NCBI RefSeq assembly: GCF_042432825.1
Contig: NZ_JBHLWN010000070.1
Coordinates: 1-52,823, forward strand
DNA length: 52,823 bases
Source of the DNA: Gordoniibacillus chartarius
GTDB lineage: Bacteria > Bacillota > Bacilli > Paenibacillales > NBRC-103111
Reading direction: 5' to 3'
Below, in pieces: positions 1 through 6,471 of this stretch. The notes beneath the pieces are model-generated. The model was not told the origin of the DNA. It saw only the letters and a list, made by a program, of their open reading frames with translations, and ran no database searches. The translations under genes were made by a program, and so were the position numbers. The stretch's first letter is position 1. Each line of letters opens with the position of its first letter.

Positions 1-1
1 G

Positions 2-60
2 TAAAATTTTTCAATAATTAAGGTTTCGTCTGTTCTGTGAGGTTTCTTGCAACGCTAGTG
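2..60. repeat. Left copy of 59-bp terminal inverted repeat
   Basis: Bases 2-60 are the exact reverse complement of bases 52765-52823, the last 59 bases of the window. Identity stops abruptly after base 60. The tract is A+T-rich compared with the adjoining genes. The likeliest source is the edge of a multicopy element, such as an insertion sequence, at which both contig ends stop; no transposase is visible to confirm this. Confidence 0.9.
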
Positions 61-107
61 TCATGCGACCCCTTATTTGTACGATTTGGGTAATCAGCTG
101 GTTATTT

Positions 108-136
108 TTGACGCGGCTGACGCGCAGTTGTACAAT
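108..136 (+). promoter_or_regulatory. Sigma-A promoter of bshC
   Basis: TTGACG (108-113), a 17-nt spacer and TACAAT (131-136) make a near-consensus vegetative promoter. The expected transcript start is near 143, leaving a short leader with a GGGGGAGG ribosome site at 152-159. It should drive bshC and ahcY. Confidence 0.7.
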
Positions 137-166
137 GGGAGTATTGATCTCGGGGGAGGCAGTGCC

Positions 167-1801
167 GTGCAGATTGAAGCGATACATAGGAGTAGCGGTC
201 AACCGATCGCCGAACATTACATGAAGCAGTTCGAAAGAGTGAGCGGACTGTTCGAATATAATACTTCCGATTCGGGCGTCTGGCAGGCCCGTGCGGAATG
301 GCTTGACCGGGGGGATTATCCGCATGCCGGCCGCGAAGAGCTGGCCGCCGTGCTGCTTCGCTACCATGAAGCGATCGGCGGCGATCGGGCTGCCGCTGCC
401 GGCATCGAGCAGCTGCGCAGCGGGGAGGCGCTGGCCGTCGTCGGCGGCCAGCAGGCGGGGCTGTTAACCGGCCCTCTGCTCGTCATGTACAAGGCGATAA
501 CGATTATTCAAACGGCTCGTCAAGCGGCGGAGAAGCTTGGCCGGCCCGTTGTGCCCGTGTTCTGGATCGCGGGCGAAGATCACGACTGGGACGAAGTCAA
601 TCATGTTCATCTGCTCTCCTCGGGAGCGGAGGTGCAGCGCATCCGTATGGTCAAGGAGGATGAACGGCGCACGTCTGTCAGCCGTACGCCGGTTTCCGAT
701 TCCGAATGGTCGGCGGTGCTAAGTGAGGTCGATGCTTCGCTTCCCGACTCGGAATATAAGGCGGAATGGATGGACAAGATGCGGACCGCAGCCGCGCAAA
801 GCGGTACGCTTTCGGAGATGTTCGCCAGAATTTTGTCCATGCTGTTCGGGCGCTACGGGCTTATTCTGGTCGATGCCGACGACCCTGCGCTGCGGAAGCT
901 GGAAGCTCCATGGTTTGAGCGGCTGGCTGCCGGCAGCCAGCCGCTCAACGAAGCGTTCTTGCAAGGGCAAGAGCGGGTAAAGTCGCTCGGATATCCGGTG
1001 CAGGCGGATGTCGCCGCGAATGCCGCCAACCTCTTTATTTTTGAAGGGGGAGAGCGGACTCTGCTGTTCAGAGACGATGACGGCACACTGGTGAACCGCC
1101 GAGGCACTGTCCGTTTGACGATGGATGAGCTGCTGGCCCGTGCGAGACGTGAGCCTGAATCGCTCAGCAACAACGTCATGACGAGACCGCTGATGCAGGA
1201 GTATGTGTTTCCTGTGCTGGCGACGGTGCTCGGGCACGGCGAAATTGCGTATTGGGCTCTGTTGAAGCAAGGTTTTGAGCATATGGGGATGAAGCTGCCG
1301 CCGATCGTGCCGCGCGTTGAAGTGACGCTGCTGGAGGGGGCGGTTCACAAGTACATGCGCAAGTTCGAGCTGTCGGTGGACGATGTGTTCGACCGGTTCG
1401 AGGAGCGGAAGAACGAATGGCTGAAATCCCGGGATACACTGGGGCTGGAAGACAAGTTTGCGGCGGTTAAGGCTGAATTTCACACGGCGTATCAGCCGTT
1501 GATCGAGCTGATTGCGGGCCTAAACCCTGGACTTCGCAAGCTTGGCGATACGAATATGACCAAAATTGACGAACAAATCGACTATATGCTCGCAAAAGGT
1601 TTGGATGCGCAAAAATCGCAGTTCGATACGGCGCTCCGGCAGCTGGAGCGAATTCGTGTATCGCTCGCCCCACACGGGAAGCCCCAAGAGCGAGTATATA
1701 ATGTATTGATGGTTGTCAACCGTTATGGGGACGGCTGGCTTCATGAGCTGGCGGCGGCGCGTCTGCCGCTTGACGGACGGCATTTGCTCGTCTACTTGTA
1801 A
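167..1801 (+). CDS. bshC: BshC, bacillithiol synthase (cysteine-adding enzyme)
   Basis: Putative cysteine ligase for the last step of bacillithiol synthesis, joining cysteine to GlcN-malate in the cytoplasm. From the chosen GTG start the product is 544 aa, close to the usual ~540. GGQQAGLLTGP lies at about residues 93-103 and WIAGEDHD follows near 133-140, both hallmarks of the YllA/BshC family. The C-terminus ends in the family-typical NRYG...LLVYL pattern. The start at 167 is chosen because GGGGGAGG sits 7 nt upstream and the N-terminus (MQIEAIHR) aligns with the family; an in-frame TTG at 77 precedes the promoter and is rejected. bshC directly before mraZ is the Bacillus arrangement, but here ahcY and a lipoprotein gene lie between them. 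Confidence 0.93.
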   Translation: MQIEAIHRSSGQPIAEHYMKQFERVSGLFEYNTSDSGVWQARAEWLDRGDYPHAGREELAAVLLRYHEAIGGDRAAAAGIEQLRSGEALAVVGGQQAGLLTGPLLVMYKAITIIQTARQAAEKLGRPVVPVFWIAGEDHDWDEVNHVHLLSSGAEVQRIRMVKEDERRTSVSRTPVSDSEWSAVLSEVDASLPDSEYKAEWMDKMRTAAAQSGTLSEMFARILSMLFGRYGLILVDADDPALRKLEAPWFERLAAGSQPLNEAFLQGQERVKSLGYPVQADVAANAANLFIFEGGERTLLFRDDDGTLVNRRGTVRLTMDELLARARREPESLSNNVMTRPLMQEYVFPVLATVLGHGEIAYWALLKQGFEHMGMKLPPIVPRVEVTLLEGAVHKYMRKFELSVDDVFDRFEERKNEWLKSRDTLGLEDKFAAVKAEFHTAYQPLIELIAGLNPGLRKLGDTNMTKIDEQIDYMLAKGLDAQKSQFDTALRQLERIRVSLAPHGKPQERVYNVLMVVNRYGDGWLHELAAARLPLDGRHLLVYL

Positions 1802-1821
1802 TCAGGGAGGAAATTGCGAAC

Positions 1822-3087
1822 ATGACAAACTCTATAAATCAAAGTATCGTAGCCGATATGAATCTGGCGCCCGAGGGACATCTGAAGATCGATTGGGCGA
1901 GCGCCCACATGCCGGTATTGAACCGGATCCGCGAGCAGTTCGAGAAGGAGAAGCCGTTTCAAGGTCTTAAGGTAACGATCTCCTTACATTTGGAAGCCAA
2001 GACCGCATACCTCGGCAAAGTGATTAAAGCCGGCGGAGCGGAAGTAACGATGACGCATTCCAATCCGCTTTCCACCCAGGATGACGTTTGTGCCGCGCTG
2101 GTCGAGGACGGCATTACCGTATTTGCGAAGCACAACCCGCCTCCGCAGGAATATAAGGAGCTGCTGGTGAAGGCGCTTGAGACGAAGCCGGATTTGATCA
2201 TTGACGACGGCGGCGATCTCGTATCGACGCTGCACGGGGAGCGTCAGGACTTGCTGGCGACGGTGCGCGGCGGAGCGGAAGAGACGACGACGGGGATTCT
2301 TCGTCTTAAAGCGATGCAGAAGGAAGGGAAGCTGCAGTTCCCGATGGTCGCGGTTAACGATGCATTCTGCAAATATTTATTCGACAACCGCTACGGCACA
2401 GGCCAGTCCGTGTTCGACGGTATTAACCGGACGACGAACCTCGTCGTGGCCGGCAAGACGGTAGTCGTCTGCGGCTATGGCTGGTGCGGCAAAGGCGTAG
2501 CGATGCGGGCGAAAGGACTGGGCGCTCAGGTCGTCGTCGTGGAAGTCGATGCGATCAAAGCGGTGGAAGCGTACATGGACGGCTTCTCGGTCATGCCGAT
2601 GATCGAAGCGGCGAAGGTCGGCGACTACTTTATTACGGTGACGGGCAATCGCGACATCATCCGCGGCGAGCATTACAAAGTCATGAAGGACGGAGCGATT
2701 CTCTCGAACGCCGGTCACTTCGACGTAGAGGTGAACAAACCGGAGCTTGACGCCCTGTCGGTAGCCAAGCGTACCGTTCGCCGCAACATCGAAGAGTATC
2801 AGCTGCACGACGGACGAAAAGTGTATTTGCTTGCCGAAGGCCGGCTGGTCAACCTAGCGGCGGGAGACGGACACCCGGCGGAAATTATGGATATGACGTT
2901 CGCCTTGCAGGCGCTGTCTCTTAAATATGTGAACGATCGTTACAAGGAAATCGGCAGGCAGGTCATGAACGTGCCTTACGAGCTTGACGAGCAAGTAGCC
3001 CGCTACAAGCTGGAGGCGCTTGGAATCGGAATCGATTCGCTGTCGGCCGAGCAGAAGGCGTATTTGGACAGCTGGGCGGAGCATTAA
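1822..3087 (+). CDS. ahcY: Adenosylhomocysteinase (S-adenosylhomocysteine hydrolase), short archaeal/Thermotoga-like type
   Basis: NAD-dependent enzyme that splits S-adenosylhomocysteine into adenosine and homocysteine, removing the inhibitory by-product of SAM-dependent methylation. The 421-aa product carries EETTTG (153-158), the substrate-site Lys184 and Asp188-Asn189, and the NAD-binding loop GYGWCGKG (218-225). It lacks the Lys...Tyr C-terminal tail of classical eukaryotic and proteobacterial enzymes and ends instead in EQKAYLDSW, as in short archaeal/Thermotoga forms. A methanogen relative of this form prefers S-inosylhomocysteine, so substrate choice is not settled by sequence. The ATG follows AGGGAGG, 20 nt after bshC, so the two are probably cotranscribed. 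Many Bacilli use Mtn/LuxS instead, which makes the gene and its place here notable. Confidence 0.92.
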   Translation: MTNSINQSIVADMNLAPEGHLKIDWASAHMPVLNRIREQFEKEKPFQGLKVTISLHLEAKTAYLGKVIKAGGAEVTMTHSNPLSTQDDVCAALVEDGITVFAKHNPPPQEYKELLVKALETKPDLIIDDGGDLVSTLHGERQDLLATVRGGAEETTTGILRLKAMQKEGKLQFPMVAVNDAFCKYLFDNRYGTGQSVFDGINRTTNLVVAGKTVVVCGYGWCGKGVAMRAKGLGAQVVVVEVDAIKAVEAYMDGFSVMPMIEAAKVGDYFITVTGNRDIIRGEHYKVMKDGAILSNAGHFDVEVNKPELDALSVAKRTVRRNIEEYQLHDGRKVYLLAEGRLVNLAAGDGHPAEIMDMTFALQALSLKYVNDRYKEIGRQVMNVPYELDEQVARYKLEALGIGIDSLSAEQKAYLDSWAEH

Positions 3088-3110
3088 GCAATACAATTGC
3101 GGTCATAACG

Positions 3111-3157
3111 AGCGCGTGCATTCGGTTTTCGGACCGGGTGCCGCGCTTTTCGTTTTT
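3111..3157 (+). terminator. Rho-independent terminator after ahcY
   Basis: AGCGCG pairs with CGCGCT, and the inner GCATTCGGT pairs imperfectly with ACCGGGTGC. TTTTCGTTTTT follows. It closes the bshC-ahcY unit. Confidence 0.75.
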
Positions 3158-3246
3158 CGGGCTTCATCGCCCGCTTCAGCAACCTTTCCTCTATCCCTTC
3201 CGTTAAGAGGGTGTGTGTCTAATATTTGGTTATGGAGGCGAGCGAG

Positions 3247-4407
3247 ATGGGGGTCTTACAGAAAAACGGAGAGCTGCAGCGGAGAGGGCTGTCTGTAAAC
3301 GGAACCGGTGAATGGAAGGGGAGTCTGAATAGAATATTTGCGGCTGCAGCTACAGGCATTTTGCTGCTGGGGTTGCTCGCCGGATGCAGCAGCGGCCAGC
3401 AGGATGCGGCGGCGAAGAGCTCGAACGGCGCGAGCGCGACAGCATCCGTTGCAAGAACGGAGGAGGCGCTGCCGGCCGCTGCAGACGGGAGTGCGGTACC
3501 TGCGGGGGATGCAAAGGCGGCTTCAAGCCAGACGCAAGCAGCGCCCAGCCAGCCTGCAACGGCTCCGAGCAGTCCTGCGCCTATGGTGCCTGCGGCCGGT
3601 ATTACCCCGCCGATCGGCGCGGGAGACACGGGCGATGCATTCAACCGCAAGCTGATTTACAAGGCAAATCTTGTGATGGAGGTCCAAGATTACGGCGAAG
3701 CACAAACCCAGCTCCGCAATTTGGCCGCGCTGAGCGGAGCGTTCATCCTGCAATTTAACGAAACGTCGAACGACCTTGAGCGAAGCGGCAATTACACGAT
3801 CAAAGTGGCGGCTGCCGGCTTCACTTCTTTCTTGGACGGACTGGAGAAGATCTCCCCGTCGCTGCAGCGCAGTGTGCAGGGGCAGGACGTCACCGAAGAG
3901 TACGTCGATCTGGAAGCCAGACTGAAGGCGAAGCAGGCGGTGGAAGCGAGATTGCTTGCTTTTATGGAGAAGGCGCAGAAGACGGAAGATCTCGTTGCGT
4001 TCTCGAATGAGCTGTCGAAGGTGCAGACGGAGATCGAGCAAATTAAAGGACGCATGCGCTATCTGGATCAAAATGTAACGCTGTCGACCATTGAGCTGCG
4101 AATGTATCAGAAGCTTAAAGCTAATGCCGTGACGAAGACGGAGGGGAAAGCGTCGTTCGGCGAAAGGCTGCAGCAAGCTTGGCTCGGCTCGATCGGCTTC
4201 CTGAGCGATTTCGGGCAAGGCGTGCTGATAGTCCTTGTTACAATTTTCCCGGTCCTTATTCTGATCGCGGTGGTCGCCGCCATATACCTCTATGTCCGAA
4301 AGTCAAGAGCTCGCAAGCTGCAGCAAGTCAGAGCCGAATTGAGGCAAAATGCCGCCTTGCCAGACAGGGCGCAGGTTGACGGCGGTTCGCCGCCTTCCGA
4401 GAATTGA
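3247..4407 (+). CDS. DUF4349-domain lipoprotein with a C-terminal membrane helix
   Basis: A 386-aa predicted envelope lipoprotein of unknown function. A hydrophobic stretch ends in the lipobox LLAGC, with the lipidated Cys near residue 47, after an unusually long polar N-region. An Ala/Ser/Pro-rich linker runs to about residue 130. A DUF4349 domain follows (YKANLVMEV start, a coiled-coil-prone middle rich in Glu/Gln/Lys, and the LSTIEL strand). A membrane helix lies near the end (VLIVLVTIFPVLILIAVV) before a basic tail. The start at 3247 is chosen because GGAGG lies 8 nt upstream; in-frame TTG 3226 and ATG 3232 have no ribosome site. It is a monocistron between two terminators. The reason for its place before mraZ is unknown. 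Confidence 0.85.
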   Translation: MGVLQKNGELQRRGLSVNGTGEWKGSLNRIFAAAATGILLLGLLAGCSSGQQDAAAKSSNGASATASVARTEEALPAAADGSAVPAGDAKAASSQTQAAPSQPATAPSSPAPMVPAAGITPPIGAGDTGDAFNRKLIYKANLVMEVQDYGEAQTQLRNLAALSGAFILQFNETSNDLERSGNYTIKVAAAGFTSFLDGLEKISPSLQRSVQGQDVTEEYVDLEARLKAKQAVEARLLAFMEKAQKTEDLVAFSNELSKVQTEIEQIKGRMRYLDQNVTLSTIELRMYQKLKANAVTKTEGKASFGERLQQAWLGSIGFLSDFGQGVLIVLVTIFPVLILIAVVAAIYLYVRKSRARKLQQVRAELRQNAALPDRAQVDGGSPPSEN

Positions 4408-4419
4408 AAAAAAGTTTCC

Positions 4420-4448
4420 ATCCTGCCGGTTTCCCGGCAGGATTTTTG
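4420..4448 (+). terminator. Terminator after the DUF4349 gene
   Basis: ATCCTGCCGG and CCGGCAGGAT form a perfect 10-bp stem with a TTTC loop, followed by TTTTG. It isolates the dcw cluster from upstream transcription. Confidence 0.9.
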
Positions 4449-4472
4449 TTTTCAGTGGAGAATTTATACGTA

Positions 4473-4510
4473 AAAGTGGTGGAAAGTGGGGCAAAGTGGG
4501 GGAGAGGGGG
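4473..4510 (+). promoter_or_regulatory. MraZ operator: tandem TGGG repeats
   Basis: AAGTGGTGGA, AAGTGGGGCA and AAGTGGGGGA run head to tail with a 10-bp period, followed by a weaker GAGGGGGAC. This gives TGGNG boxes separated by 5 nt, the arrangement MraZ is known to bind before its own gene; Mollicute sites have the AAAGTG core. The last box overlaps the mraZ ribosome site, so binding could also affect translation. No clear -35/-10 pair was found nearby. Confidence 0.8.
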
Positions 4511-4519
4511 ACAGCCGGG

Positions 4520-4957
4520 ATGTTCATGGGGGAATATCAGCACAGCATCGACGAGAAGGGCCGTATGATTATTCCCGCCAAGTTCCGTGAAGCTCTCGGT
4601 GATCAATTCGTCGTCACCCGCGGCCTCGACAGCTGCTTATTCGTTTATCCGAAATCCGAATGGGCGGTGCTGGAGCAGAAGCTTAAGGCGCTGCCGCTTA
4701 TGAAGTCCGATGCGCGCGCTTTCACCCGCTTCTTCTTCTCGGGAGCGACTGAATGCGAGCTCGACAAGCAGGGCCGGGTCAATTTGCCCAACAACTTGAT
4801 CGAGCATGCCAAGCTGGACAAAGATTGCGTAGTTATCGGGGTTTCCAACCGGGTGGAGATTTGGAGCAAATCGACTTGGGAAAACTACTACAACGAGTCC
4901 GAGCAATCGTTCAATGAAATCGCCGAGAAGCTGGTCGATTTCGATATTGATTTGTAG
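4520..4957 (+). CDS. mraZ: MraZ, transcriptional regulator of the dcw cluster
   Basis: A 145-aa DNA-binding protein made of two AbrB-like half-domains. It assembles into a ring and represses its own dcw operon by binding tandem TGGG repeats. Both signature DxxGR turns are present: DEKGR at about residues 11-15 and DKQGR near 83-87. The ATG at 4520 gives the standard N-terminus MFMGEYQHSID; longer in-frame extensions run into the upstream terminator and are rejected. It is the first gene of the division cluster. Confidence 0.97.
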   Translation: MFMGEYQHSIDEKGRMIIPAKFREALGDQFVVTRGLDSCLFVYPKSEWAVLEQKLKALPLMKSDARAFTRFFFSGATECELDKQGRVNLPNNLIEHAKLDKDCVVIGVSNRVEIWSKSTWENYYNESEQSFNEIAEKLVDFDIDL

Positions 4958-4998
4958 CCGGACATGCTCCGTAATCGCCTGAACAGGGAGGAATTTCG

Positions 4999-5964
4999 TT
5001 GTTTCATCATGTAACCGTACTGTTGGAGGCGTCCGTCGACGCGCTCCAAGTGAAGCCCGATGGGGTATATGTCGACTGCACGCTGGGAGGCGCGGGGCAC
5101 AGCTTGTTGATTGCCTCCAGGCTGGGGCCGAACGGATTGTTAATTGCGCTAGATCAGGACGACGCCGCTCTGGCCAATGCCGAGCAGCGGCTTGCGCCGT
5201 ACCGGGACCGGGTGAAGCTCGTCAAATCGAATTTCCGGTATTTGGAGGATGTGCTCCGCGCGGAGCCGCGGGCGATGCGGGACGGCGTTCCCGCCGTAGA
5301 CGGCATTCTGTATGACCTCGGCGTGTCGTCGCCGCAGCTCGACGAAGCCGAACGCGGCTTCAGCTATCAGCATGACGCGGAGCTGGACATGCGTATGGAT
5401 CGCTCTACGGAGCTGACCGCGAAGACGATCGTGAACGAATGGCCGGCCGACAAGCTGGCACGCATCTTGTTTGAATACGGCGAGGAGAAATTTTCCCGCC
5501 GGATTGCGGCGAAGATCGTAGAGGCGCGCAGCGAAGGGACGATTCGGACGACCGGACAGCTGGCGGAGCTTGTCAAAGAGGGCATCCCCGCAGCGGCGCG
5601 GCGAACCGGCGGTCATCCGGCCAAGCGAAGCTTTCAGGCGCTGCGCATCGCCGTCAACGACGAGCTGGGCGCCTTCGAGGATTCGCTGAAGCAAGCGGTC
5701 GAGTGCTTGGCGCCGGGAGGCAGAGTGGCGGTTATCACGTTCCACTCGCTGGAGGACCGGATTTGCAAGCAGTTGTTCGCGAAAAATGTTGAAACCTGTA
5801 CATGTCCGCCGGATTTTCCTGTCTGTGTTTGTCGGAAAGAAGGGGCTTTGAAATTATTTAATCGCAAGCCGATCGAAGCGAGCGCGGAAGAGCTTGAAGC
5901 GAACCCGAGAGCGAGATCGGCTAAGCTGCGAGTAGCGGAGAAATTACCTAAGGAGGGGACCTGA
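4999..5964 (+). CDS. rsmH: RsmH, 16S rRNA (cytosine-1402-N4)-methyltransferase
   Basis: SAM-dependent enzyme that methylates N4 of C1402 in the ribosomal P site. The 321-aa product starts at TTG (FHHVTVLLEASVDAL) behind GGGAGG with 7-nt spacing. It shows the SAM loop DCTLGGAGHS (about 26-35), LGVSSPQLDEAERGFSY (about 108-124) and the late ITFHSLEDR motif, all diagnostic of the MraW/RsmH family. It lies 41 nt after mraZ and 4 nt before ftsL. Confidence 0.97.
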   Translation: MFHHVTVLLEASVDALQVKPDGVYVDCTLGGAGHSLLIASRLGPNGLLIALDQDDAALANAEQRLAPYRDRVKLVKSNFRYLEDVLRAEPRAMRDGVPAVDGILYDLGVSSPQLDEAERGFSYQHDAELDMRMDRSTELTAKTIVNEWPADKLARILFEYGEEKFSRRIAAKIVEARSEGTIRTTGQLAELVKEGIPAAARRTGGHPAKRSFQALRIAVNDELGAFEDSLKQAVECLAPGGRVAVITFHSLEDRICKQLFAKNVETCTCPPDFPVCVCRKEGALKLFNRKPIEASAEELEANPRARSAKLRVAEKLPKEGT

Positions 5965-5968
5965 TACG

Positions 5969-6433
5969 ATGGCGGCATACATTCAAGGCAATCTGGCAAG
6001 AAAGCCGAAGCAGGATACCGTACAGAAGCTGAAAGTGAAAGAAACACGGAAAGTGGTAGTTCGTACCAAGTCATTGCCAACGCAGGAAAAGCTGTTATAT
6101 TTATTTACGGTAGCCGTTCTCGTTATCGCGTCCGTGGTAATTCTTTGGCGCTATGCGCAAATTTACCAGATGAACGCCGCCATCCTTCAGGTCCAGCAAG
6201 AAATCAAGCAAATGCAAGCGGAAAATATGGCCTTAAAGCAGCAGATCGACAAGCTGCAAAGTCCGGACCGGCTGAAGGAAGAGGCTGTCGCACGCGGATT
6301 CGTGCCTGTCGACGAATCGGTGCAGCCGCAGCAGCAATCCGCATCCAAGACGGCGAACGCGCAGAAGAGTCAGCCTGCAAAGACAACTGCCGCGGCGAAA
6401 GACGGAACGAAGAAGGCAGTCGCACAGCGGTAA
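5969..6433 (+). CDS. ftsL: FtsL, bitopic division protein
   Basis: A 154-aa single-pass membrane protein of the FtsL-DivIC-DivIB complex that links early and late divisome proteins. A basic cytoplasmic N-terminus (about 1-34) precedes a helix (KLLYLFTVAVLVIASVVIL, about 36-54) and a coiled coil (about 60-95, QQEIKQMQAENMALKQQI). The rest is a low-complexity tail rich in Gln, Lys, Ala and Thr, longer than the ~117-aa Bacillus protein. The call rests on position between rsmH and a PBP plus topology, since FtsL sequence is poorly conserved. AAGGAGGGG precedes the ATG. Confidence 0.9.
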   Translation: MAAYIQGNLARKPKQDTVQKLKVKETRKVVVRTKSLPTQEKLLYLFTVAVLVIASVVILWRYAQIYQMNAAILQVQQEIKQMQAENMALKQQIDKLQSPDRLKEEAVARGFVPVDESVQPQQQSASKTANAQKSQPAKTTAAAKDGTKKAVAQR

Positions 6434-6471
6434 ACGCTTTGAGAACATAAGAGTTAATGAGGTTGATACAT

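Noticed and set aside
77..166. TTG at 77 as the bshC start
   Set aside because: It precedes the sigma-A promoter at 108-136 and adds residues not found in the family.
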